From CAVTWD01 sp963738325 (lineage in GTDB: Bacteria > Actinomycetota > Acidimicrobiia > Acidimicrobiales > Ilumatobacteraceae): DNA of 64,000 nt. The notes below the pieces were generated by a model. It was not told where the DNA came from, did no database searches, and saw only the letters and a program-made list of their open reading frames with translations. This document shows, piece after piece, positions 7,627 to 17,176 of the stretch. The DNA lies in NCBI GenBank assembly GCA_963738325.1, contig CAVTWD010000017.1, positions 372,001 through 436,000 of the forward strand, in the 5' to 3' direction. A program made the translations under genes and the position numbers. The first letter of the stretch is position 1, and every line of letters starts with the position of its first letter.

Positions 7627-8001
7627 CTACCGGCCATCCAGTTCCTTCACGAGCCGAGCCGGCGCGACCGCGCGGTACGCGTCCGTGCAGATGTGACGCA
7701 TCTCGTTCCAGTCGGCCGCCCTGTCCATCCGCACGCCGATCCAGCCGCGTCCGCCCACGTACGGCGGCCGGAAGAAGTGGTCCGGCTCCGACTCGACGAG
7801 CTCCTGCTGTACGCCAGGCGGCGCGGCGCACCAGAGGTGGGGGAATTGGTGCTCGTGATGACCGTGGACCCAGAACGTCACGAAGGTGCTCTTGCCCCGC
7901 ACGAACCAGGTAGGCGCGCCGTGGCTGAGGCGCTCGGTCACTTCGGGCAGGCTCAAGCAGATCGTTCGAACCCGTTCGAGCTGGTCGTCGTACGTGGACA
8001 C
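7627..8001 (-). CDS. MmcQ/YjbR-family protein, 124 aa
   Basis: Small cytoplasmic protein of the MmcQ/YjbR (DUF419) family, which adopts a CyaY-like fold and may bind DNA. Landmarks are LSLPEVTERLSHGAPTWFVR in the first third, HLWCAAPPGVQQELV in the middle and GRGWIGVRMD near the end. I use the GTG at 8001, which sits at the start of homology; the frame is open further upstream to 8439 but without family sequence. The 3' end abuts a truncated hydrolase on the other strand, suggesting a deletion junction there. Confidence 0.85.
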   Translation of the reverse strand: MSTYDDQLERVRTICLSLPEVTERLSHGAPTWFVRGKSTFVTFWVHGHHEHQFPHLWCAAPPGVQQELVESEPDHFFRPPYVGGRGWIGVRMDRAADWNEMRHICTDAYRAVAPARLVKELDGR

Positions 8002-8244
8002 GCCCCGATCGTCGCGCGCCGGTCGACGTCCCCTGAGCGCCGGCTCGCCGGGTCCGCCCGGTGCGGCGAGCCGTGGTTGTCGTACCGTGCACGCGACGGA
8101 CGGGGCGGTCACGGGTGCTCCAACCGCCTCGGAGACGCGGCAGGTGGGCTTCGAGTGCCGACACACGGGCACAGGGTCGGCGACCGGAGGGCTGGGCGGG
8201 GCGCGGGTCGTCCGTCCGTGTGGTTGAGCCGATACCCGGACACG

Positions 8245-8436
8245 GGGCCACGACGGGGAACTGCTGTTCATGTTCGTGCTGCGGGGCGCCGCGAGCTCGG
8301 GGTCCAGGGCGCGGACCACGCCGTCGGCGCCGACAACGCGTTCTCGATCCCGCCGCGCATGGGCCATCAGCTCTGCGACTGCTCGAACGACCTCGAGCTT
8401 CTCGAGGTCACGCTGCCGGCGGAGCTCCCGATGAGC
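8245..8436 (+). pseudogene. cupin-domain remnant
   Basis: Two frames together read a cupin barrel: first GELLFMFVLRGA, then after a shift near 8290 GADHAVGADNAFSIPPRMGH and LELLEVTLPAE. This is the typical cupin motif 2 region with the loop and last strand. There is no start codon in a suitable place and the N-terminal half is missing, so it is a relic. Confidence 0.6.
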
Positions 8437-8466
8437 CAAGGAGTGGCGAAGGCCGCGTCGCCGGCG

Positions 8467-10560
8467 TCAGCGCAGGAGCCGGTCGAGACGGATCGGCAGG
8501 TCCCGAACCCGAACGCCCGTGGCGTGATGGACCGCATTGGCGATCGCGGCTGCGGTGCCTACGATGCCGATCTCGCCGACGCCTTTCGCTCCAGCGAAGC
8601 CGAGGTCCGGTTCGTGCTCGTCGATCCAGTGCGCTTCGATGGCGCCGACGTCGGCGTTCGTGGCGACGTGGTACTGCGCTAGATCGTGCGTCGGGACGTC
8701 GCCGAACTGCGGGTCGAGGTACGACTCTTCGAAGAGGGCCATCGACAGGCCCATCGTCATGCCGCCGATCAGCTGCGACCGGGCCGTGACCGGGCTGACG
8801 ATGTTCCCGGCCGCGAACACGCCCAGCAAACGGGGCACGCGCACCTCGCCGGTGTCGACGTCGACGCGGGCTTCGGCGAACTGTGCCCCGAACGCGAACC
8901 GGGCGCGAGGGGGCTGGGCTTCGATGTCCTTGTCCGTGGAGACCTCGACGACCAGTCCTTCCGGCGGCACCACCCCATTCCGCTCCGCCAGGCCCGCCAA
9001 CAGCCCGACGCTGGCCTTGCCGATCGCCCACGTCCATGAGGCGGTTCCCATCGATCCCCCGGCGATCATGGCCTGCGGCAGGTCGCTGTCGCCGATGCGC
9101 AAGACGATGTCGTCGACGCCGACACCGAGCGCATCCGCCGCGTACAGCGTGAGCGCGGTCCGGGCGCCCGTTCCGATGTCCGTGGCGTCGATCTCGACGA
9201 CGAACCGGCCCTCGATCGTCGCGGTGATCCTGGCCGATGACGCCATGGCCCGGGCCGGGTACATCGACGAGGCGACGCCGGTCCCCACGAGCCAGCGCCC
9301 CTCACGGCGCGACGCCGGTCGGGGTCGCGCTCGTCCCAGCCGAATCGCGCCGCCCCCTCGCGCAGGCACACGACGAGGTTGCGGCTGGAGAACTGCAGAC
9401 CCGACTCGGGATCGAGCTCTGGTTCGTTGCGCAGACGGAGCTCGACCGGATCCACCCCGCACTCCGCCGCGAGCTCGTCCATCGCCGACTCGAGCGCGAA
9501 GAGGCCAGGGCACTCTCCCGGCGCCCGCATCCAGGCCGGCGTCGGCACATCGAGCGCGACAACTCGGTGGGTGGTGCGACGGTTCGGCGCGGCGTACATA
9601 TGGCGGGTGGCGACCGCGGTCTGCTCGGCGAACTCTTTGATCGTCGAGGTCTGTTCCCAGACGTCGTGGGCGATCGCGCTCAACCGGCCGTCGGCGGAGG
9701 CGCCGAGCAGCACGCGCTGGATCGACGGCGTTCGATAGCCGGTCGTGGCGAACATCTGCTGGCGGGTCACCGCGCACTTCACCGGGCGGTCGAGGATCTT
9801 CGCCGCCAATGCCGCCACGACGCACTGCGGGCGCGCCGTCCCCTTGGCTCCGAAGCCGCCACCGACGTGCTGACAGACGATGCGGACGTCGTCAAGGTCC
9901 ATGCCGAACAGGGCGGCGATCGCGGCACGGGCGCGGAGCGTGCCCTGCACAGAATCGATCAGTGTCAGGCGGCCACCGTCCCACTCGGCCACGGTGGCGT
10001 GCGGCTCCATCGGGTTGTTGTGCTGGCCAGGAGTCGTGTAGGTCACGTCGAGTCGGATCGCCGCCGCGGCGAAGGCGGTGTCGAAATCACCGAGGGCACT
10101 GTCGGTCTCGAAGTTCGGGTTGACCTTGTCGGGTTTGTAGAACCCTGGGTGGTCGCGGCGCAGGGTCACGTCGTCCGGCTCGGATGCGTAGTCGATCCGA
10201 ACGAGGTCCGCCGCGTCACGTGCCTCCTCGAGCGTCGTCGCGACGACTGCCGCAACGAACTGGCCGCGGTAAGCGACGTCGCGGCTCTGGAACAGCGCGA
10301 GCTCGGGGTCGTCATGGCCGGGCAGGCGCGGGGCGTTGTCCGGCGTGATCACCGTGAGCACCCCGGGACGGCCACGGGCGGCCTCGTCGTCGATCGAGGT
10401 GATGCGTCCCTTGGCGATCGTCGAGGTGATCGGCACGGCGTAGGCCACGTTGTCGAACCGATGCTCGAAGGCGTAGCGCGCCCGGCCCGTGACCTTCTCG
10501 ACCCCATCGACGCGCCCTGACCCCGACCCCGGCCCGCTGGCGTTCGTCGGTGAGCGTCAC
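8467..10560 (-). pseudogene. molybdopterin-binding subunit of xanthine dehydrogenase/aldehyde oxidoreductase family (PaoC-like), frameshifted
   Basis: Third gene of an aldehyde-oxidoreductase operon. It would encode about 695 residues carrying the molybdopterin cofactor. Recognisable parts: KVTGRARYAFEH at the N-terminus, QHVGGGFGAKG in the Mo-cofactor domain, and AGAKGVGEIG near the C-terminus with the expected catalytic Glu. The GTG at 10560 overlaps the stop of the FAD-subunit gene (GTGA). Two frameshifts break it, one near 10525 in a GGGG-rich run and one near 9310. They may be real decay or sequencing indels; apart from them the protein is complete and well conserved. Confidence 0.85.
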
Positions 10561-11546
10561 GACGGCTCCGCGCTCAGCTCGGCCAGCGTGCGGACGACGA
10601 GGTTGCGCACGAGCGGTACCTTGAACCCGTTGTCCCGCAGGGGACGCGCCGGCGCGAGCTCTTCGTCGATCGCGGCGCGAAAGCTGTCCTCTACCGGCGG
10701 ACGACCCCGCAGCCCCTCCTCCGCTCGGTGCGCGCGCCACGGCACGGGCGCGACCGCGCCCAGGGCCAGGCGCACGTCGCGGACGGTCCCATCGGCGATG
10801 TCGAGCGAAGCGGCGACCGAAGCCACGGCGAAGGCGTAGGACGCGCGATCGCGCACCTTCCGGTACGTTGAGCGCGCCGCCATGGCGAGCGACGGCAGCT
10901 CCACCGTGGTGACGAGCGAGGCGCCATCGAGCACGGTCTCGTGCTGCGGCTCCTGGCCGGGGAGCCGATAGAAGGCACCGACCGGAACTCGCCGCGAGCC
11001 CTCGCCGCTCTCGACGTGCACCACGGCATCGAGCGCCGCGAGCGCGACCGCCATGTCCGACGGGTGCGTGGCGATGCACGCCTCCGAGGCACCGAGGATG
11101 GCGAGGTTGCGGTGCTCGCCGGCGCGGGCGGGGCAGCCGGACCCGGGCTCCCGCTTGTTGCACGGCTTCGTCACGTCCTGGAAGTAGGAACAGCGAGTCC
11201 GCTGGACGAGGTTGCCGCCGACTGTCGCCATGTTCCGCAGCTGTCCGGAGGCGCCGGCCAGGAGCGCCCGAGCCAGCATCGGGTACTCACGACGGACGAT
11301 CGGATGGCCGGCCAGGTCGCTATTGCGCACACCGGCGCCGATGATGAGGCCGCCGGCCGACGAGCGCTCGATCCCGTCGAGCCCGAGCTGCGAGATGTCG
11401 ACCAACAACTCGGGCGCCGTCACGCCGAGCTTCATGAGGTCGACGAGGTTCGTGCCGCCGGCCAGGAACATGGCGCCCGGCACCGAGCCGATCGCCGACA
11501 CGGCCGACGTGACATCTCTCGGTCGTTGATAGCCGAACGGCTTCAC
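10557..11546 (-). CDS. FAD-binding subunit with [4Fe-4S] loop, PaoB-like, 329 aa
   Basis: CO-dehydrogenase-flavoprotein-type FAD subunit. FLAGGTNLVDLMK is the FAD pyrophosphate-binding region, and ATVGGNL is the second FAD motif. Cysteines at 119, 129, 138 and 157 (in RCSYFQDVTKPCN, SGCPA and EACIATHPSD) match the insertion that coordinates an extra [4Fe-4S] cluster in E. coli PaoB. It shuttles electrons between the 2Fe-2S subunit and the molybdenum subunit. The start overlaps the upstream iron-sulfur gene by 4 bp and its end overlaps the PaoC-like gene, so translation is coupled. No accessory XdhC/PaoD gene is seen nearby. Confidence 0.92.
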   Translation of the reverse strand: MKPFGYQRPRDVTSAVSAIGSVPGAMFLAGGTNLVDLMKLGVTAPELLVDISQLGLDGIERSSAGGLIIGAGVRNSDLAGHPIVRREYPMLARALLAGASGQLRNMATVGGNLVQRTRCSYFQDVTKPCNKREPGSGCPARAGEHRNLAILGASEACIATHPSDMAVALAALDAVVHVESGEGSRRVPVGAFYRLPGQEPQHETVLDGASLVTTVELPSLAMAARSTYRKVRDRASYAFAVASVAASLDIADGTVRDVRLALGAVAPVPWRAHRAEEGLRGRPPVEDSFRAAIDEELAPARPLRDNGFKVPLVRNLVVRTLAELSAEPS

Positions 11547-12100
11547 GTCGGACCACGCACCCGCATCGTCTCCGCCGCCTCGAGGATGGCCGGCACGATG
11601 TTCACGTACGCCCCGCAGCGGCAGAGGTTGCCGCTCATCCGCTCACGCACCTCCGCGGGGCCGATGGCGACCGCAGTCGTCAGGTCCGACGTGACCGCGC
11701 TGGGCCAGCCGGTCTCCACCTCGGCCAGCATGCCCACCGCGGAGCAAATCTGGCCCGGTGTGCAATAGCCGCATTGGAGCGCATCGAGGTCGACGAAGGC
11801 TTGCTGGAGCGGATGGAGCGTCTCACCCTGGAGCAGGCCTTCGATGCTCGTGACCTCGGCGTCGCCGACGGCGACCGCGAGCACCAGGCAGCTGTTCACC
11901 CGCCTGCCGTCCAGCAGCACGGTGCACGCCCCACACTGGCCGTGATCGCAGCCCTTCTTCGTGCCAGTGAGGTCGAGCACCTCGCGCAACACGTCGAGGA
12001 GCGTGGTGCGGTGATCGAGCTCGATGGTGTGGATCGTGCCGTTCACCTGCAACTCGACGTTGCTGGTGGTCCCGAACGCCGCGGGTCCGTCGTGTGTCAC
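11543..12100 (-). CDS. [2Fe-2S] subunit of aldehyde/xanthine oxidoreductase, PaoA-like, 185 aa
   Basis: Contains two 2Fe-2S sites in the family order: plant-ferredoxin type GCDHGQCGACTVLLDG with a following NSC, and the alpha-helical site CGYCTPGQ plus GNLCRCGAY. First gene of the paoABC-like operon. The GTG at 12100 is preceded by GGGGGAG and the family homology begins about 15 residues later. A short N-terminal extension is present but no twin-arginine signal is evident, so the complex may be cytoplasmic, unlike the periplasmic E. coli PaoABC. Divergent from a LysR gene that probably controls the operon. Confidence 0.92.
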   Translation of the reverse strand: MTHDGPAAFGTTSNVELQVNGTIHTIELDHRTTLLDVLREVLDLTGTKKGCDHGQCGACTVLLDGRRVNSCLVLAVAVGDAEVTSIEGLLQGETLHPLQQAFVDLDALQCGYCTPGQICSAVGMLAEVETGWPSAVTSDLTTAVAIGPAEVRERMSGNLCRCGAYVNIVPAILEAAETMRVRGPT

Positions 12101-12225
12101 TCGCTCCCCCTGCCGATCCGGCTTCGCTGGGCCACCTGGCGAGTCTCTACCGGGCCGCCGAGGCCGTCCAATAGAACATCGTGGCCGGTCGATCAGCGTC
12201 GTCAATCGATCGGTACGATCGTCGT

Positions 12226-13152
12226 CATCGACCTCCGCGAGCTGGAGTCCTTCGTCGTGGTCGCGGAAGAGCTGCATGTCGGCCGGGCAGCCCGACGGCT
12301 CGTCATCAGCCAGGCCGCGCTGACCCAGCGGATCCAGCGCCTCGAGCGCGAGCTCGGCTTCCTCCTCTTCACGCGAGCGGAGCGCCGCATCGCCCTGACT
12401 CCCGCCGGCGTAGTGGTGCTGGAACGGGCGCGGCGGCTGCTCGGCGACGTCGACGAGATGGTCGACTCGGCGGCCCATGTGTCCTCTGGGCGACTGGGCT
12501 CGCTGCGCATCGGTCACACCGGTGCCGCGGTCTACGGCGCGCTGACCCCGGTCGTCCGTCATTTACGCGAGGACGTCCCCGACGTCGAGCTCGTGCTGGT
12601 CGAGCTGAAGACCGCCCCGCAGATCGAGCTGGTGAACGCCGGATCGCTCGACGCCGGCTTCATCCACCTGCCGCGCTCGTCGCTCACCGGCGTGTGCGTC
12701 CTCGAGCTCGATGATGAGCACAAGGTGGTCGCGCTCCCCGCCGAACACCCGTTGGCCAGGCACCGCCAGATCAATCTCGGCCAACTTGCCCGAGAGCCGT
12801 TCATCCTGTTCGATCGGCTCTCGAGCCCGACACGTACGACCGCCTGCACGAGGCGTGCCGTCGTCACGGGTTCCAGCCTGACGTCGTGCAGATGACCACG
12901 AACCTGCAATCGACAAATCGGTTTGGTCGCCGCGGGACTCGGCATTGCGCTCATCATGGAATCGGTCGCCGCCGGCATGCAGCGTTCCGGCGTCGTCTTC
13001 CGGGCCTTGAAGCCCCCCGAGGTCGTGATCACGAATGGCGTCGTCTGGCGGAGCCAGAACGCCAACCCCGCGCTGGCCTGCTCGAGGAGGCGCTCCACCG
13101 CCACCAGGCCGGCCGGGCCGGCCTCGGCTCACGATCACTCGCCGGCAGCTGA
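12226..13152 (+). pseudogene. LysR-family transcriptional regulator, frameshifted
   Basis: The N-terminal winged helix is clear: LRELESFVVVAEELHVGRAA, then AALTQRIQRLERELGFLLF. The substrate-binding domain follows. Frameshifts occur near 12833, 12915 and 13078; later parts read GLVAAGLGIALIMESVAAGM and LLEEALHRHQAG in other frames. No ATG or GTG lies at the expected start in the HTH frame, which is another defect. It is divergent from the aldehyde oxidoreductase operon and would have been its regulator. Confidence 0.8.
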
Positions 13153-13255
13153 CACGCTGAGACGCTGGTCGCTCCGCCGCGAAGAAAGATGCTCCGGCGC
13201 GCTCAGATGGCGCGCCACGCCCGTTCGAACAGCAGGCGCCTCGATGCGGCGGTCG

Positions 13256-13425
13256 TCACGTGGCGCGGACGACCTGGTAGGTGAGGTGGGCGAGGCTGTC
13301 ACCGACGGTCTGGGTGTCGACGAGGCGCAGGGGCTTGCTGTCGCTGGTCTCGCCGAAGAGGCGCTCGCCCGCCCCGAGCATGAACGGGTGGACCGTCAGC
13401 CGGAGCTCGTCGACGAGATCCCCTG
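13256..13425 (-). pseudogene. RibD C-terminal (dihydrofolate reductase-like) domain, C-terminal fragment
   Basis: About 55 residues, GDLVDELRLTVHPFMLGAGE and then RLFGE through SLAHLTYQVV, are the last third of a RibD_C/dihydrofolate-reductase-like protein. No N-terminal part exists; upstream the sequence turns into the 3' end of the NTF2-like gene in another frame. The junction near 13425 is therefore a deletion or recombination scar. Confidence 0.75.
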
Positions 13426-13803
13426 CTGGGGTGGGCCGGCGGTGCCGGCGATGAAGCTGAGATGGGTCCCGGCGAGCCGCCAGGCGCCACCTTCGTCGAT
13501 GAGCGTGAGGGTCGCTCGGGCCGCTTCGGGAACCGGATGGCCCTGGGCGGTGCCGTGCTGGTTCTGGCGGGCGATGACGATGGCCGCCGGCCCGTGGATG
13601 CGGGTGTTGATCTCGTCGAGGTCGAAGCGGTCGTAGCGCAGACCGCCGTCCTGGTAGCGGGCCAGCCAGGCCGCCTTCGGCAGGGTGAAACCGAGGGGAC
13701 CCACGCCGATGAAGTCGTCGGTGAGCATCCGGTCGAGGGCGTCGGAGTCGCCGGCGCGCTCGGCGGCCGCCCATTGGTGGAGGAACTCGTCGATGCTGGT
13801 CAT
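13396..13803 (-). CDS. SnoaL/DUF4440 NTF2-like protein with altered C-terminus
   Basis: Residues 1-118 are a complete-looking NTF2-like domain (SIDEFLHQWAAAERAGDSDA, DDFIGVGPLGF, WRLAGTHLSFIAG). The last dozen residues, including GISSTSSG, come from reading a foreign RibD fragment out of frame, so the natural stop codon has been lost. The ATG overlaps the stop of the upstream MarR gene by 4 bp, indicating an operon in which MarR is first. Role unknown, probably a small enzyme or binding protein. Confidence 0.78.
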   Translation of the reverse strand: MTSIDEFLHQWAAAERAGDSDALDRMLTDDFIGVGPLGFTLPKAAWLARYQDGGLRYDRFDLDEINTRIHGPAAIVIARQNQHGTAQGHPVPEAARATLTLIDEGGAWRLAGTHLSFIAGTAGPPQQGISSTSSG

Positions 13804-14249
13804 GGTGTGCTCCCTTCCCGGGTGTCGGTGGCGTTCGTGGCCAGGCGGTTGAGCAGCCGGGCCAGCTCCGCGAGGTCGCGTTCGCTGAAGCCGCGGCGCA
13901 GTAGCTGGTCGAAGCCGATGACGTGCTGCAGCAGCTGGGCGAACAGGGCGTCGCCGTCCGCGGTGAGCTCGACCTGGTGGACTCGACGGTTGGCGGGGTC
14001 ACGGCGTCGGGTGACAAGCCCGGCTGCTTCGAGCTTGTTGAGGTGGTGGGTCAGAGTTGCGGCCTCGATGCCGATGGCGTCGGCGATGTCGCGCTGGGCA
14101 CCATGTGGCCCTGCTTTGAGGGAGACGAGGATCAACCACACCGGGACCGACCCACCCGCCTCGGCGAGCGCTTCGTCGAAGGCTCGGCTGACAGTCCGGG
14201 CGACCCGGGTCAGCAACAGCCCGATCGGCTCGGTCTCACGCGGCTTCAT
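13800..14249 (-). CDS. MarR-family transcriptional regulator, 149 aa
   Basis: Winged-helix regulator: AQRDIADAIGIEAATLTHHL is the recognition region, followed by VTRRRDPANRRVHQVELTADG, the beta-wing. I use the ATG at 14249, with GGAGGT about five bases upstream; the longer frame back to 14387 overlaps an MFS remnant. It is coupled to the NTF2-like gene by a 4-bp overlap and may regulate it and the former transporter upstream. Confidence 0.88.
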   Translation of the reverse strand: MKPRETEPIGLLLTRVARTVSRAFDEALAEAGGSVPVWLILVSLKAGPHGAQRDIADAIGIEAATLTHHLNKLEAAGLVTRRRDPANRRVHQVELTADGDALFAQLLQHVIGFDQLLRRGFSERDLAELARLLNRLATNATDTREGSTP

Positions 14250-14259
14250 CGCGGACCTC

Positions 14260-14534
14260 CGCCCCGTGGCCCAGGGCAGCACCGAGCGCGTCGTTGGTGG
14301 TCGCCACACCGCTGGCCGACCCGCCACGTTCGGGGGGTACCTCGGACAGCACGACGTTGGTGAGCTGACTGCTGGCCATTCCGCCACCGAACCCGAACAT
14401 CGACCCCGTGGCGGCCATCACGGCCAGCCGATCCTGGCGATCAGTATCGGCGCAGCAGCGGCGACCCCGGCGACCGCTGCCACCACGGCAAGTCGCCGGC
14501 GAGGCGCTTCCACGCTGCCGTCTCGGTTGTCCAT
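14260..14534 (-). pseudogene. MFS transporter remnant with large internal deletion
   Basis: Starts MDNRDGSVEAPRRR and then hydrophobic residues AVVAAVAGVAAAAPILIARI. After a frame change near 14420 it continues GFGGGMASSQLTNVVLSEVP and SGVATTNDALGAALG, which belong to the C-terminal half of a DHA2-type transporter. Hundreds of codons between the two pieces are missing. The fragment runs into the MarR gene, which probably once regulated it. Confidence 0.65.
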
Positions 14535-14707
14535 GTTTCTCCTCGGACAGGTCGATTCTTTGCTATCTAAGCATTAGATGTCAAGGCATCCCCGCCGCGG
14601 TGGAATGTAGGGGGCCGTGAGTTGCCTCGTCGCGGAGCGAGCAGGTATGGGCGGGGCTTCGCCTGAGCGTGACGGTCGGCGCGGGGCAGGACTGATGAAA
14701 TTTCGAG

Positions 14708-15480
14708 GTGGGAGCGACGCAGCCGCCGGAGATCCTCGGGCTGCTCAGCGATCCGCTGCGATGGCAGCTGGTCGGCGAGCTCGGTCGCAGCGATCGCCGT
14801 GTAGGCGAGCTCGTGCAGCTGGTCGGGAAGCCGCAGAACTTGGTCTCCTACCACTTGGCGGAGCTCCGGCGCGCCGGCATCGTCAGCGCCCGCCGCAGCT
14901 CGGCGGACAGTCGCGACGTCTACTACCGGGCCGACCTGTTCCGCTGCCGGGACCTTCTCGGCGAAACCGGGCTTTCGCTCCATCCCAGGCTCTCGCTCGC
15001 GCCGGCGCCACCAGACGACGTCGAGCCGCGACGGGCTCGACCTCGACTGCTGTTCCTGTGCACCGGCAACAGCGCCCGCTCCCAGACGCCGAAGCGCTCG
15101 TCGAACACCGATCGGCAGGCACCGTCGAAGCACGCAGCGCGCGGAGCCGCCCCAAGCCGCTGCACCCGAACGCGGTGCGGGTCATGGCTGAACGCGGTGT
15201 CGACATCTGCGGCCGCCCCACGAAGTCGCTCACCCGCTTCGCCCGCACCCGGTTCGACCGGGTCATCACGCTCTGCGACAAGGTGCGCGAGATCTGCCCG
15301 GAGTTCCCAGGGGCACCGATCGCCGCGCACTGGAGCATCGCCGACCCCGCCGCGGCCGACGCCAGCGACAAGGCGACGTATCCCGCGTTCCAACACGTCG
15401 CAGACGAGATCGAGAGCCGCGTGGCTCTGTTGCTCGCTGACCTCACGACCGGACAACTGGAAAGGACGCACCATGCCTGA
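14708..15480 (+). pseudogene. ArsR HTH fused to arsenate reductase (low-molecular-weight phosphatase fold), frameshifted
   Basis: Residues 1-80 are an ArsR-type winged helix (ILGLLSDPLRWQLVGELG, LVSYHLAELRRAGIV). From about residue 110 comes a low-molecular-weight tyrosine phosphatase/arsenate reductase domain with the P-loop CTGNSARSQ. The frame then shifts near 15087; the rest reads AEALVEHRSAGTVEARSA, PLHPNAVRVMAERGVDI and VITLCDKVREICPEFPGA, ending at 15480. Such ArsR-ArsC fusions act in arsenate resistance or phosphate-type sensing. GTG start at 14708. The stop overlaps the start of a VOC gene by 8 bp, so the pair forms an operon. Confidence 0.82.
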
Positions 15481-15859
15481 CGCCGACATCGTGAACGTTC
15501 GCTACTTGGTCGACGACGTAGCCGCATGCACCGACTTCTACACCCGCCACTTCGGGTTCACTGTCGGCATCTCGAGTCCGGCCTTCGCCGATGTCACTCG
15601 AGGGAACCTGCGGCTCCTGCTCTCCGGCCCGCAAAGCTCGGCCAGCAGGGCGATGACGGATGGGGAACGACCGGGCCCCGGTGGTTGGAACCGCATCCAC
15701 CTAGTCGTCGACGACCTCGACGGCGAGATCGCCCGACTCACCGCGGAGGGGGTTCGGTTCCGCAACGAGGTCGTGACCGGTCCCGGTGGAGCACAAGTCC
15801 TCGCCTGTGACCCATCGGGCAACCTCATCGAGCTGTTCCAACCGGCCGCCACACGGTGA
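15473..15859 (+). CDS. VOC-family (glyoxalase/bleomycin-resistance-like) protein, 128 aa
   Basis: Complete glyoxalase-like domain: NVRYLVDDVAACTDFYTRHF at the N-terminus, RIHLVVDDLDGEIARL in the middle, VLACDPSGNLIELFQP at the end. It overlaps the preceding ArsR-arsenate reductase gene by 8 bp. VOC proteins in ars operons can be C-As lyases (ArsI), but the cysteine pair typical of ArsI is not visible here, so a generic dioxygenase/isomerase-like role is safer. Confidence 0.87.
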   Translation: MPDADIVNVRYLVDDVAACTDFYTRHFGFTVGISSPAFADVTRGNLRLLLSGPQSSASRAMTDGERPGPGGWNRIHLVVDDLDGEIARLTAEGVRFRNEVVTGPGGAQVLACDPSGNLIELFQPAATR

Positions 15860-16089
15860 GCGGGCACGACCGCGGGCGTCCAACAGCCCGAGACCGGAGA
15901 AGGTCGCAGTGTCAGCCAGGAACCGGGCCATTGTCGCCCAGGTACCGAGGCCACGTCCCGAAACCGTCAGCCGGTACTACTCGGGTGTCCCAAGTTGGGA
16001 CGTTGTGACAGGTTTGTTGTGACAGGTTTTCGGAATGGAGGTCATCTCGTAGCGCGATTTGGGCTACTCGGCCGGCGGATCTCGGACCT

Positions 16090-16342
16090 GCGCGCCGCGC
16101 CACGGCGGTTCGTAGCCAGCCGCCGCTGCATCGCGATCTGCGCCATCAGGCGCGGCATCGGTCGTGGCGAACTCCGCGCTGACACGGACGCCGAGCTCCT
16201 GGCCGACCTCGTCGCCAGCCCGATCATCCATCGAGGGGTGGCGCTCGCCGAGCCGGTCGACCTCGCCTACGCCGACCGACTGGTCACGCGTGAACCACCG
16301 CCGGCGCGCGACCGACGTACCGCTGTCCCGACAGCTGGCTGA
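16090..16342 (+). pseudogene. TetR-family regulator, C-terminal fragment
   Basis: The stretch RRGIGRGELRADTDAELLAD through LVASPIIHRGVALAEPVDLA is the usual C-terminal ligand-domain end of a TetR regulator (TetR_C_16-like). No HTH precedes it: the frame upstream is unrelated sequence. It converges with the acyltransferase gene on the other strand and the two overlap at their 3' ends. Confidence 0.65.
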
Positions 16343-16967
16343 TCGCGGTCATCACGTCCTCGGTGATACGTCGCCGACGTTCGCGCCGGCTGCCGTCGTA
16401 GGCCTCCGGGACGATCGCCGGACCGAAGCGGACGACGGCCCCCCGGAAGAGCCGCGGGAGCCGCGCGCCCGGAGGTTGGATCCGATCCGTGCCCACGATG
16501 CCCGCCGGGACGACAGCGGCACCCGTCGTGACGCTGAGGTGCCCGACGCCGGCGCGCCCGCCGTGCAGCGCACCGTCGCGCGATCGCGTTCCTTCCGGAT
16601 ACACGGCAAACAGCTGGTCGGCGCCCAGCACGCCCTCCGCCGCGGCGAGAGCGCCGTAGGCGGCTCGCGGCCGCTCGCGGTCGACCGGGATCATGCCGAG
16701 CGCCGGCAGCACCCGCCGCGTCGCCCAGCGGTGGAGGCACTCCGCCTTGCCCACGAACGTCAACGGACGGCCGACCGCGAGCATGAGGACCACCGAGTCG
16801 AAGAACGAAAGGTGGTTGGCGGCGATGATCGCGGCGCCGTCACGCGGCAGGTGCTCCTCACCCTCCACGCGGAGGCGCAGCGCGCGGCGCCCGACCGGAC
16901 GGCAGATCCCGAGCACGGCGCGCCGGAGCCACGACGGCTCCACGGAAACGGTTCGGCTGGTCGTCAT
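16284..16967 (-). CDS. 1-acyl-sn-glycerol-3-phosphate acyltransferase (PlsC-like), 227 aa
   Basis: Membrane-associated acyltransferase of phospholipid synthesis. Catalytic motif NHLSFFD (H52, D57) fits HX4D, and the substrate-binding motif YPEGTR is at residues 123-128. Length is normal for the family. It transfers an acyl group to lysophosphatidic acid or a related acceptor. ATG at 16967; monocistronic and intact in an otherwise decayed stretch. Confidence 0.92.
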   Translation of the reverse strand: MTTSRTVSVEPSWLRRAVLGICRPVGRRALRLRVEGEEHLPRDGAAIIAANHLSFFDSVVLMLAVGRPLTFVGKAECLHRWATRRVLPALGMIPVDRERPRAAYGALAAAEGVLGADQLFAVYPEGTRSRDGALHGGRAGVGHLSVTTGAAVVPAGIVGTDRIQPPGARLPRLFRGAVVRFGPAIVPEAYDGSRRERRRRITEDVMTAISQLSGQRYVGRAPAVVHA

Positions 16968-17176
16968 GCCGGCAAGGCTAGGAAGCCGCCGCCGGCGATG
17001 GACCGCGGCTCGGCAGCCTTCATCGACCGTTCACGGCGCTGCGACGGTCCCGTCGGTCGCGGTCCATTTCCCCGAACACTTGGGACAGCGCGACCTCTGG
17101 CGGGCTATCGACCTGAATGCTCGGGGAATCGCGCCGTCGCCGCGCAGGCCGCGGGCCTGCGGGGCAAAATCGCGGG

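Noticed and set aside
15473..15859. ArsI (C-As lyase) assignment for the VOC gene after the arsenate reductase
   Set aside because: The vicinal cysteine pair used by ArsI is not visible.
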